Counted from the first letter of the stretch, positions 1 to 6,341 are shown. The stretch: 10,355 nt of DNA from Candidatus Poribacteria bacterium (GCA_009835515.1 VXXH01000319.1:1-10355), one strand, 5' to 3'. Made by a program: numbers and translations. The notes: generated by a model from the letters alone, not told the origin.

Positions 1-701
1 CTGCTGGTTCCGAACTGGCGCGCAACATAGCAGGCGTATTGAAGGAAGAACATACGCTCCGCTTGACAGAGTTATATCCCGTTGAAAATGTTGAAGGCAC
101 ATTCGTGCAAAGCGAGCTTGGGCACGACGAATCGACCAATGAACTCGTCCGCGGCGTGGATGCTATTATACACATCGCCGAAGTCCCGCACGATCTCCTC
201 GCCGAAGCCGATCAACCGGACAATTACGCGATCGACTACCAGACGCGCTGCACCTATAATCTATTGATGGCAGCGTCGGCGGAAGGTGTGAAACATGCTA
301 TTTACGCAAGCACACTCCGCCTTTTTGAGCAACACGGTGAAGACTGGACCGTTACAGAAAGTTGGCGACCCCGTCCATCAGTCGATAGTTTTGTGCTTTC
401 AAAACATCTCGGTGAGTTCACATGCAGAGAATTCGGTCGCGAAGGTAAAATCGACGTGACATGCCTCCGCCTCGGCAATCTCATTACGGCTGATGCCGCA
501 GCAACCGCCGAATATGACTCGATGTGGCTTGAGATGAATGACGCAGTTGCTGCTTTCCAAGGCGCGCTTGAATCTTCGGCACCGTGGCGAATTTTTCATG
601 TCCAGTCAGAGTTTCCCGGTTCCCGATTCTCGATTGGCAAAGCCAAGGGACATCTAAATTTCGATCCGCAATTCGTGCCATCACAGGCAAAGGAGGCGTA
701 G
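1..701 (+). CDS. NAD-dependent epimerase/dehydratase-like protein, 5' end cut by window
   Basis: The frame is open from the first complete codon at position 3, so the gene begins upstream; the TTG at 39 is internal. The visible 232 residues start with AGSELARNIAG, which reads as the second half of a GxxGxxG nucleotide-binding loop, so only about ten residues are missing. A Rossmann pattern follows, with GVDAIIHIAE near residues 51-60, a beta strand ending in the serine of YAST (103), and FVLSKHLGE at 130-138. In extended SDR enzymes that last motif is YxxxK; here the tyrosine is phenylalanine (codon 390-392). At about 240 residues it is shorter than usual epimerases (about 300), so the C-terminal substrate domain is reduced. 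It is paralogous to the next gene along its length, for example in the C-terminal stretch IFHVQSEFPGSRFS. Loss of the tyrosine suggests weak or no dehydrogenase activity; the substrate is unknown. Confidence 0.85.
   Translation, partial: AGSELARNIAGVLKEEHTLRLTELYPVENVEGTFVQSELGHDESTNELVRGVDAIIHIAEVPHDLLAEADQPDNYAIDYQTRCTYNLLMAASAEGVKHAIYASTLRLFEQHGEDWTVTESWRPRPSVDSFVLSKHLGEFTCREFGREGKIDVTCLRLGNLITADAAATAEYDSMWLEMNDAVAAFQGALESSAPWRIFHVQSEFPGSRFSIGKAKGHLNFDPQFVPSQAKEA
691..696 (+). promoter_or_regulatory. Shine-Dalgarno site for the second epimerase-like gene
   Basis: A full AGGAGG lies inside the last codons of the preceding gene, six bases before the ATG at 703. It fixes that start and suggests coupled translation of the two paralogues. 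Confidence 0.75.
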
Positions 702-702
702 C

Positions 703-1428
703 ATGAGGGTTCTCATTTTAGGCGGTAACGGTTATCTCGGACCACATGTTGTCAAAGCGTTGGAACCTTATTATACTTTGCGCGTTACGGACATCAACGA
801 CATTGAAACGAAGCATGAATCGATGCATATTGATGTCGGTTCGTTGGATCAGGTCATGCGCGCCGCTGAAGGAATGGACGCAATTCTCAACTGCTCCGTG
901 CTACGGCACGACGGACAGTTGGCTTTTGATGTCAGCACGCGTGGGTGTTATAACACTATGCGCGCCGCTGTTGAACACGGGATCCACCGCGTCATCAACA
1001 CCGGACCGCATTTCACCATTCAAGGTGATGATTATACGACCTACGATTATGAAATTAATCCGGATGTTCCACCCCACACAAGCACCGGACTCTATCCGTT
1101 GACGAAAGGATTAGGGCAGGAAATCTGTAAGGTTTTCACCGAGCATTACGAGATCTATGTTCTTTGCTATCTGTTTCTCAGTTTCCGGGAACACGAAGAC
1201 CAAGCGGAAGGCACCGATCTCAACCCGTTTTCTGTCAGTTGGCGGGATGCAGGTGAAGCGTTCCGACTCGGTTTGGAGATTGATCTGGAAGCCCTCCCTT
1301 CGCGCTGTGAAATTTTCAATATCTTCGCAGACCTACCGCATCAGCAGTTCTCAAATGTCAAGACGAAACGTATCTTAGGTTTTGCGCCGCAGGATAACTT
1401 CGAGCAGATGTGGGATAAAAAGAAATGA
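703..1428 (+). CDS. NAD(P)-dependent epimerase/dehydratase-like protein
   Basis: This 241-residue protein opens with MRVLILGGNGYLG, a clean GxxGxxG dinucleotide-binding loop at residues 7-13, followed by an acidic residue at the end of the second strand (D30) typical of NAD preference. The active-site YxxxK is intact as YPLTK (Y131, K135), with a threonine at 100 near the usual Ser/Thr position. The usual C-terminal substrate domain of extended SDRs (total about 300 residues) is shortened. The gene starts one base after the upstream paralogue stops and is almost certainly cotranscribed with it. The two resemble each other in layout and in the C-terminal IFNIFADLP / IFHVQSEFP region, pointing to tandem duplication. 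Expected role is cytoplasmic oxidation, epimerisation or dehydration of a sugar or nucleotide sugar; the substrate cannot be told from sequence. Confidence 0.85.
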   Translation: MRVLILGGNGYLGPHVVKALEPYYTLRVTDINDIETKHESMHIDVGSLDQVMRAAEGMDAILNCSVLRHDGQLAFDVSTRGCYNTMRAAVEHGIHRVINTGPHFTIQGDDYTTYDYEINPDVPPHTSTGLYPLTKGLGQEICKVFTEHYEIYVLCYLFLSFREHEDQAEGTDLNPFSVSWRDAGEAFRLGLEIDLEALPSRCEIFNIFADLPHQQFSNVKTKRILGFAPQDNFEQMWDKKK

Positions 1429-1465
1429 ATTAAGGCGGCACCTATTTCACTTACAGCACCTTGCA

Positions 1466-1516
1466 GCCTACCGAAATCTGTGTTAAACTTATAGCATACG
1501 GACATTACCGGTAGGC
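1466..1516. repeat. Inverted repeat in intergenic gap
   Basis: The 135-base gap 1429-1563 holds a perfect 8-base inverted repeat: GCCTACCG at 1466-1473 and CGGTAGGC at 1509-1516, with a 35-base AT-richer interior. An outer 6-base pair, GGCACC at 1437-1442 and GGTGCC at 1523-1528, encloses it. No T-run follows, so it is not a typical terminator. It may be a degenerate dispersed repeat or a control site for the gene pair that follows. I see no convincing sigma-70 promoter; TTGCAG (1461) and TTAAAC (1484) are spaced correctly but match weakly. Confidence 0.4.
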
Positions 1517-1550
1517 GCGCGGGGTGCCAGAAACGTCTATTGAATCGCCA

Positions 1551-1556
1551 AGGAGG
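1551..1556 (+). promoter_or_regulatory. Shine-Dalgarno site deciding the start of the unknown gene
   Basis: AGGAGG is seven bases before ATG 1564 and four before an in-frame GTG at 1561. It lies inside the longer open frame that begins at 1540, which argues against that upstream start. Confidence 0.75.
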
Positions 1557-1563
1557 AGTAGTG

Positions 1564-2040
1564 ATGGCAAGCATTGAGAACTCAACGGAACTAAAGGTTG
1601 AACATTTACTGCATAGCGTTAAACAGTTATCGCCTGTTGAATTAGATGAATTCACTCGAAAATTAACAGAATGGCGGCGACAGCGGGAAGCAGTGGTAGG
1701 TGAGGATATTAATCCCGATGCCTCGGATGCTGCTATTTTGGCATTTATAAGGAAAAATTCGCAATTGCCAGAAAAAGAACATCGGCGTTATTGGCAGTTA
1801 CGGCTCAAGCGTGAAGATGAAACTTTAAGCGATGACGAGCAGCAGGCGTATGAAGAACTGCTCAGAAAATTAGAAATTATGAACGTCAAACGTCTTGAAG
1901 CCTTAGCGATTTTAGTGCAACGTTGGGGAAAACCTGTGAAAGAAATTATGGGAGAGTTGGGATTATTCGTATCTCATTTTGATGAACCAGAATTCTCTGA
2001 GGAATCTTTGCGAAAAGGGCACTCTGAGAGGGCACGATGA
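1564..2040 (+). CDS. Conserved hypothetical protein, partner of HNH endonuclease
   Basis: I recognise no named family for this 158-residue protein. It is rich in Glu, Arg, Lys and Leu and reads as almost wholly alpha-helical. An N-terminal helix pair (about residues 8-40, ending KLTEWRRQRE) is followed by a variable linker, a second charged helical block (about 65-105) containing LSDDEQQAYEELL, and a helix MNVKRLEALAILVQRWGKPV leading to MGELGLF near 131-137. There is no signal peptide or membrane segment. From memory, small helical proteins with the pattern 'LS.EE...Y..L....E..N..RL.AL..LA...G....LM..LG' lie directly before HNH endonuclease genes in cyanobacteria and other phyla; this pair matches that layout. 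It ends 18 bases before the HNH start and is surely cotranscribed. A sampled line (1741-1800) is 37% GC against 58% in a line of the preceding gene, which hints at separate ancestry. Function unknown. Confidence 0.75.
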   Translation: MASIENSTELKVEHLLHSVKQLSPVELDEFTRKLTEWRRQREAVVGEDINPDASDAAILAFIRKNSQLPEKEHRRYWQLRLKREDETLSDDEQQAYEELLRKLEIMNVKRLEALAILVQRWGKPVKEIMGELGLFVSHFDEPEFSEESLRKGHSERAR

Positions 2041-2058
2041 GGAGAAAAGTAGGAAACA

Positions 2059-2490
2059 GTGCCTTCTGAACGTATTTCTCCAGCCTTACGCCGACGTGTT
2101 CAAGAGCGTGCCAACGGATTTTGCGAATATTGCCGAGCCCCTGATAGTTTCGCCCCGTCTTCTTTTCACTGTGATCATATTATCCCGCAAAGTACTGGTG
2201 GCGAAAGTATGCTGGATAATTTGGCATGGGCCTGCCCGCGGTGCAACAATCATAAACACGCGAAAACGCATACACACGATCCGCTAACAGGACGAAGAGT
2301 CTCACTTTTCAATCCTCGTCTCAAGCAATGGCATCGCCATTTTCGGTGGAGTGATGACCTTCTATCTATTGTTGGACGCACACAAATAGGCAGAGCGACA
2401 ATTGAATCTTTGAATATGAACCTTCCTCAGCATATAAACCTGCGCAGCGCATTGCTAAGCTTCGGAGAACATCCAGCGGAAATTGATTGA
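2059..2490 (+). CDS. HNH endonuclease
   Basis: This 143-residue protein starts at GTG 2059, behind AGGAG at 2040-2044 or AGGA at 2051-2054. It contains the full beta-beta-alpha-metal signature: a zinc knuckle CEYC (C22, C25) and CPRC (C59, C62), the first catalytic histidine in CDHIIP (H40), the asparagine in LDNLAWAC (N54), and a third position in CNNHK (N63-H65). No catalytic residue is missing. The tail FNPRLKQWHRHFRW and GRATIESLNMN is characteristic of a stand-alone HNH subfamily often annotated simply as HNH endonuclease. Expected activity is metal-dependent DNA cleavage. There is no methylase or specificity subunit nearby, so it is not an obvious restriction enzyme. Its constant neighbour is the unknown helical protein upstream, which could control or target it; that is inference. 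Confidence 0.9.
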   Translation: MPSERISPALRRRVQERANGFCEYCRAPDSFAPSSFHCDHIIPQSTGGESMLDNLAWACPRCNNHKHAKTHTHDPLTGRRVSLFNPRLKQWHRHFRWSDDLLSIVGRTQIGRATIESLNMNLPQHINLRSALLSFGEHPAEID

Positions 2491-2499
2491 GTAATAACT

Positions 2500-3255
2500 A
2501 TGCAGATTCAACTCCTTGCACATCGAGGTGGTATGGGACGGGCACCGGAAAATACGCTTGCCTCCTTTAAGCAGGCATTGGCGGACGGTGCCGATGGATA
2601 TGAGTTTGATGTCTGTCTTACTCAGGATAAACAACCCGTGTTGATCCATGTTGATTTCAACCGAAATGATATTCGGAAAGCCACAGGATGTACAACGCCG
2701 CTCAGTGAACTGAAATGGAAGGATGTTCAACAATTAACGGCGGTAGACTCGGATGAGCCGGTTGCACACCTTGATGATGCTCTCCGATTTACACGCGAGA
2801 ACCAGATGCCGTGCTTCATTGAGCCGAAATCGGACACACCAGAGCTCCTTCCTATCATCATAGAGCGGGTGCGCCACTTCGAGGTCGTCCATCTCACCAG
2901 TATCCTCACTTTTTACCTTCGGAAGCATCTACTTGTTGATGCCAAACGTTTAGAACCCCAATTACAGACGAGCGCGATTCTCATCAACCCAATGGCGAAT
3001 TTCCGTAAGGCAGCCGCCGCAATTGATGCAGACCGCATGATCTTAGGGTGGAGCGGGATTAATCACTTTAAACTCTATAACACTTTCATACCCACTGTTA
3101 CGCGGCAGCTCAAGCAACTTCGGACAAATGGGGTTGTTGTGGAAGCCGGGTTTATTCAGACGGCAAAGGATGTTGCTTGGGCAATCAAAAACGGTGCTGA
3201 AGGATTGTGGGCAGATGATGTGCCTTACATCAGGAGTTGTCTCCAGGAGATTTAA
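2500..3255 (+). CDS. Glycerophosphodiester phosphodiesterase family protein
   Basis: The 251-residue protein carries the GDPD TIM-barrel signature: LAHRGG (H8, R9), PENTLASF (E17, N18), the metal-binding ExD as EFDV (E35, D37), PVLIH (H50), FIEPK (E108, K110) and a C-terminal GLWADDVPYI in place of the usual GxxTDxP. The family hydrolyses glycerophosphodiesters to an alcohol and glycerol 3-phosphate. There is no signal peptide, so it should be cytoplasmic. One oddity is the segment after the second histidine. It reads HVDFNRND where the family normally has HD followed by an arginine six residues after the histidine; here the aspartate is displaced one place and the arginine is one residue closer. 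This may change substrate range. The start follows the HNH stop by nine bases without a clear ribosome-binding site, so translation may be coupled. Confidence 0.85.
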   Translation: MQIQLLAHRGGMGRAPENTLASFKQALADGADGYEFDVCLTQDKQPVLIHVDFNRNDIRKATGCTTPLSELKWKDVQQLTAVDSDEPVAHLDDALRFTRENQMPCFIEPKSDTPELLPIIIERVRHFEVVHLTSILTFYLRKHLLVDAKRLEPQLQTSAILINPMANFRKAAAAIDADRMILGWSGINHFKLYNTFIPTVTRQLKQLRTNGVVVEAGFIQTAKDVAWAIKNGAEGLWADDVPYIRSCLQEI

Positions 3256-3312
3256 CTGGGGCAGCTGCTTTTAGAACTCCACTCCCAACCATCCCGACAG
3301 AGAACACGAATT

Positions 3313-4650
3313 ATGAACACTACTATCTGCAACCCCCTGTTAAGAACCCCTCTCTCTCTTATCGTTGACGATTCATGTCCGGTCATCAATCTTACCTATT
3401 ATTGGATACAGCAGCGACACGCATGGAAAGCACGGCATCAACCGGGTGTGCCACCTGACCGTTGGGAGGGAAACGCCGCGCAACTAAAAAAAATACCACC
3501 AACAATCCCCGCAGATTTCGCAGCAGAATGGGCAGAATGGTGTTGGGAAAACGGCGTGAAAGGTAAATTCAGCCTTATTCCTTATCCCGCTGGAATGGGA
3601 CGCGTTGATGAAGGGTTTCCTAATTTTTCGACACTGGAGTATCAGGCATGGCTGCGCGTTTACCGAGAACTTATCTGGCCCAGTTTCGATTTGACACCGG
3701 AGATGCTCACCCATACGGCTGTCGTCGATCTGGACACGTTCACGCTCACCGATGCGTGGGAACAGGTCGAATGGGTAGATCCACCCGTTGATAATAGGCT
3801 CACAGACTATATCATCACAGCGATGGAAATGCTTGATAATGTCGGCATTCCGTGTGAGGGCGTGACCAGCCCAGGTGCCTTCGGAAAACGTCAGGAGGCG
3901 GCGTACGCGAAAGCCGTGCTAACTGCCTCTCAACATGTCAATAACAATCCGCGTCCGTTCTATTTCCTCTGGTTGAAACACGATGAACTTCCTGATGTGC
4001 CTATCTGGTATGCTGAAAAGGAGAACGGAATCGCAATTGCCAGTATTGTCGCATGTGCTGGTGACTGGTTCGGTGGATGGACAGGCTACGACTTAGGCGA
4101 TGCTGACCGCTTTATCACGGAAGATTTGCAAGGCGGTCGCTTGCCACCGATTCTGGAAAAAGAACTTCCGTGTGTTCTCGTCGGACATTGGCCCGGGTTC
4201 TATTTCAACGGTGAAAAATGTGGGTTTGACATATTGAAGACTGTTAAGGCGAGACTTGACAATTATGATCCGGATGGCACGAAAACGCTTTGGATGAAGA
4301 CTTCAGAGATTGGGCATTACTGGATGGCACGCGAACTCACCGATATCTCGGTCTCGGAACGAAATGCTTCTTGCCCCCCTGAGAATGGGGAACGAAATGC
4401 TTCTTGCCCCCCTGAGAAGGGGGGTAGGGGGGTTACGCGAGAGATTAACCTCTCCACCCAATTCCCAACAGCAAACTTTACACTCGCTATTGATGCACCG
4501 ATACGTCATGTTCAGGTCAACGGGTGGGACCTGCGCGAAGTGCGTTCCCGACGCGATTTTCAGGGCGATACATTTTTCTGTGAGGACAAGCAGACATTCG
4601 TCGCCTTTGATTTGGAAATTGGTGACACGAAACTTACCCTTACGGTATGA
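3313..4650 (+). CDS. Large hypothetical protein, possible polysaccharide-deacetylase-like fold
   Basis: This 445-residue protein has no signal peptide or membrane segments. The start LSLIVDDSCPVINL puts a double aspartate (D19, D20) at the end of the first strand, as in NodB-type polysaccharide deacetylases (TFDDG). Later features fit such a barrel: KGKFSLIPYP (85-92), the histidine in LTHTAVVDLD (H134), and VLVGHWPGF (288-296) as a possible last catalytic strand. The arrangement is divergent, so hydrolase activity on a carbohydrate or similar substrate is inference only. A C-terminal beta-rich domain (about 380-445) follows. Between the domains, residues about 349-373 are encoded by a 33-bp tandem repeat and a G/C-run hairpin and read ERNASCPPENG then ERNASCPPEKG. 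This is an in-frame repeat insertion in a linker. The gene's end overlaps the convergent SDR gene by 11 bases. Confidence 0.7.
   Translation: MNTTICNPLLRTPLSLIVDDSCPVINLTYYWIQQRHAWKARHQPGVPPDRWEGNAAQLKKIPPTIPADFAAEWAEWCWENGVKGKFSLIPYPAGMGRVDEGFPNFSTLEYQAWLRVYRELIWPSFDLTPEMLTHTAVVDLDTFTLTDAWEQVEWVDPPVDNRLTDYIITAMEMLDNVGIPCEGVTSPGAFGKRQEAAYAKAVLTASQHVNNNPRPFYFLWLKHDELPDVPIWYAEKENGIAIASIVACAGDWFGGWTGYDLGDADRFITEDLQGGRLPPILEKELPCVLVGHWPGFYFNGEKCGFDILKTVKARLDNYDPDGTKTLWMKTSEIGHYWMARELTDISVSERNASCPPENGERNASCPPEKGGRGVTREINLSTQFPTANFTLAIDAPIRHVQVNGWDLREVRSRRDFQGDTFFCEDKQTFVAFDLEIGDTKLTLTV
4356..4421 (+). repeat. 33-bp tandem repeat, two copies, inside a coding region
   Basis: Copies lie at 4356-4388 and 4389-4421 and differ at one base (T in the first, G in the second, two bases before the end), so identity is 32 of 33. 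Each begins GGAACGAAATGC and contains a run of six C. Because 33 is a multiple of three, the duplication adds eleven codons without breaking the frame. The composition is unlike the flanking gene, consistent with a dispersed repeat element that landed in a tolerant linker. Confidence 0.9.
4407..4432. repeat. G/C-run hairpin at the end of the tandem repeat
   Basis: Six C at 4407-4412, a TGAGAA loop, six G at 4419-4424, then TA and six more G at 4427-4432. The C run can pair with either G run; with the second one the stem is seven pairs (CCCCCCT with AGGGGGG). Similar 'CCCCC...GGGGG...GGGGG' palindromic repeats are familiar from cyanobacteria and other repeat-rich genomes, where their reverse-strand translation gives NPPTPLLRG-like peptides, as it does here. 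There is no T-run, so it is not a standard terminator. Confidence 0.75.
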
Positions 4651-5389
4651 GGATACGGCCACCACTCGCGATAACGGTTGACCCCGTCATATAACTCGAT
4701 TCCTCGCTTAAGAGGAACGCGATCACATCTGCCATCTCTTCCGGTTCACCGAGCCTACCAAGCGGTGTCGTTGAACGCAGCTGCTCGACCATTTCTGTTG
4801 AGACTTCGCCTAACATATCTGTCGCTATTGCACCCGGCGCGACCGAGTTGATACGTATATTGTGGGGTGCAAGCGGACCGCAACACGATTTCGTCAACGA
4901 GATAACCCCGGCCTTCGCTGCCGCGTAAGGCAGTTGATTCGGACGGACTGCCAATGCAGCAATCGACGACACATTAACAATACGTCCAAATTGCCTTTCA
5001 ATCATTCCCGGTTTGACTGCCCATAGCACGTTAAAAGGACCCGTCAGATTAATCGCGACAATCCGATCCCAGTGTTCCGGTGTGAGCTCGTCAAACGTCA
5101 TATCACCGACAGCCCCCGCATTGTTCACTAACAATTCTATTGGGCCGAGTTCTTCTGTCACCGTCTCGACCATTCTGTTCACGGCATCTCTATCGGCAAT
5201 ATCGGCTTGAACAGGGATCGCTTCCTGTCCTAAACCGCGAATCTCTTCACAGACGGCTTCCGCTTTATCAATCGCGCGGGAGTAGTGAACGGCAACGCTC
5301 GCGCCTTCACCGGCAAGTTTAAGCGCAGTTGCCTTTCCAATGCCACGGCTGCCACCGGTTACCAATGCGATCCTTCCCTGAAATTTCAT
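4640..5389 (-). CDS. SDR family oxidoreductase (FabG-like)
   Basis: A 249-residue classical short-chain dehydrogenase/reductase of normal length. The cofactor loop is TGGSRGIG (11-18), followed by NNAG (89-92), the structural asparagine in VAINLTG (N114), the catalytic serine in NVSSIA (S141/S142), and YAAAK (Y155, K159). PG at 185-186 and a C-terminal YMTGSTVIASGG complete the fold; the usual DGG near the end is SGG here. Start ATG 5389 is chosen over an upstream extension to 5431 because AAGGAG sits five bases before it and the Rossmann strand begins immediately. The enzyme reduces or oxidises a carbonyl/alcohol with NAD(P)H in the cytoplasm. FabG is the closest common annotation, but clustering with an aldo/keto reductase suggests a sugar or polyol substrate rather than fatty-acid synthesis. 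It lies 14 bases after the reductase gene, probably in one operon. Confidence 0.92.
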   Translation of the reverse strand: MKFQGRIALVTGGSRGIGKATALKLAGEGASVAVHYSRAIDKAEAVCEEIRGLGQEAIPVQADIADRDAVNRMVETVTEELGPIELLVNNAGAVGDMTFDELTPEHWDRIVAINLTGPFNVLWAVKPGMIERQFGRIVNVSSIAALAVRPNQLPYAAAKAGVISLTKSCCGPLAPHNIRINSVAPGAIATDMLGEVSTEMVEQLRSTTPLGRLGEPEEMADVIAFLLSEESSYMTGSTVIASGGRILIP

Positions 5390-5394
5390 CAAAA

Positions 5395-5400
5395 CTCCTT
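5395..5400 (-). promoter_or_regulatory. Shine-Dalgarno site for the SDR gene
   Basis: On the minus strand AAGGAG precedes ATG 5389 by five bases (TTTTG). It decides the start against the longer frame beginning at 5431, which would overlap the reductase gene. Confidence 0.75.
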
Positions 5401-5403
5401 TCC

Positions 5404-6306
5404 CTACAAAAGTGCTTGCAGCTGCTGCCAAATATCCTCTGGCACCGGTGTCGTAGCAGCGGCAAAGTTCTGCTCTACTTCTGTCGCATTCTTAGAACCC
5501 GTCAGGTTCATTGCAATCCTCGGTTGACGGAAACAGAATTGAATGGCAAGATTCAGTACATTCAGGTTGTTTTCAGTTGCCCACTGATAGAGTTGATGTG
5601 CTTTTTCAGCATCATCAGTACCTAAGTGTGCGTTGCTGGCTGATACATCTGGCTCAATGCCAGAAAGCAACCCCATCGCAATAGGACTCCCGTTGATAAT
5701 GCCAATATCGTTTTCAGCAGCAAGCGGTATCAACCACTCGTTTGCGGTTTGACTCAGGAGCGTGTAATCCAAATACGTTAGAATCACATCAACGACACCC
5801 GTTTCTATGGCAATTTTGTGGAACTCGTGTTGTCGGACCCCAAGTCCAATAAACTTAATCAGTCCTTCCTCGCGCATCCGCTGAAGTTCATCCAACGCAC
5901 CACCTTTCGCGACGACAGGGTCCATACTATCTGGGTCATGCACTAAGCAGACATCGAGGTAGTCTGTACCCAGCAACCGAAGGCTATTTTCGACGCTTCG
6001 ACGCGTGCCTGCGGCACTAAAATCACCGCGCCATTCAGGATGTGTGCCTGTTTTCGTGGCAAGATAAATTTTCTCACGCCACCCATCAGCGAGTGCAAGT
6101 CCTACGCGTCTTTCGCTCTCACCGTAGAGTGGTGCGGTGTCAAGGTAATTGATTCCCAAATCAATCGCTCGGTGTACCGCTTCGACCGCTTCATCGTCGG
6201 TGACATCGCCTCTGCCGAGACCTGCACCGCCCATACCGAGGCATGTGACCTCTAATTCCGTGCGTCCTAACCGCCGCCTTGACAACGGATTTGCTTGTGT
6301 TGACAT
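5404..6306 (-). CDS. Aldo/keto reductase
   Basis: A 300-residue NAD(P)-dependent aldo/keto reductase with the full catalytic tetrad: D56 in YLDTAP, Y61 in LYGESE, K85 in LATKTG and H123 in CLVHDPD. The N-terminal RRLGRTELEVTCLGMGGAGLG is the typical barrel entry, and SPIAMGLLSG (207-216) resembles the D-threo-aldose 1-dehydrogenase / L-fucose and L-galactose dehydrogenase branch. That points to oxidation of a free aldose to its lactone; the exact sugar is not readable. The ATG at 6306 is preceded by AAAGG at 6314-6318, seven bases away. It lies 35 bases after hepT and 14 before the SDR gene, all on the same strand. The length is close to that of the sugar-dehydrogenase branch. Confidence 0.92.
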   Translation of the reverse strand: MSTQANPLSRRRLGRTELEVTCLGMGGAGLGRGDVTDDEAVEAVHRAIDLGINYLDTAPLYGESERRVGLALADGWREKIYLATKTGTHPEWRGDFSAAGTRRSVENSLRLLGTDYLDVCLVHDPDSMDPVVAKGGALDELQRMREEGLIKFIGLGVRQHEFHKIAIETGVVDVILTYLDYTLLSQTANEWLIPLAAENDIGIINGSPIAMGLLSGIEPDVSASNAHLGTDDAEKAHQLYQWATENNLNVLNLAIQFCFRQPRIAMNLTGSKNATEVEQNFAAATTPVPEDIWQQLQALL

Positions 6307-6341
6307 AATTTTGCCTTTCTTAGTAAGCGTGTGCTATAGAA

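Noticed and set aside
39..701. Complete gene starting at TTG 39
   Set aside because: The frame continues open to the window edge and the upstream residues (AGSELARNIAG) complete a nucleotide-binding loop, so the real start lies outside the window.
1979..2287. 102-residue open frame overlapping the HNH gene in another frame
   Set aside because: The HNH frame has a complete zinc and catalytic signature. This frame gives an unrelated low-information peptide.
1564..2490. Classic restriction-modification system
   Set aside because: There is an HNH nuclease but no methyltransferase, specificity or helicase gene in the window. The partner has no methylase motif.
3256..3312. Terminator or promoter in the 57-base gap before the 445-residue gene
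   Set aside because: A small GCAGCTGC palindrome is followed by only four T, and no -35/-10 pair is convincing.
4356..4432. CRISPR-like or G-quadruplex-forming array
   Set aside because: There are only two direct copies with no spacers, so it is not CRISPR. The strand has one G4 and two G6 runs, without the four well-separated G tracts of a standard quadruplex; a C/G-run hairpin explains it better.
4407..4432. Rho-independent terminator
   Set aside because: The hairpin is followed by GTTACGCG rather than a T-run, and on the other strand it is followed by no T-run either. It also lies well inside a coding frame.
4303..4681. Open frames on both strands across the tandem repeat (peptides such as NEMLLAPLR and NPPTPLLRG)
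   Set aside because: They exist because the repeat lacks stops in several frames. They lie within the 445-residue gene, lack ribosome-binding sites and match no family.
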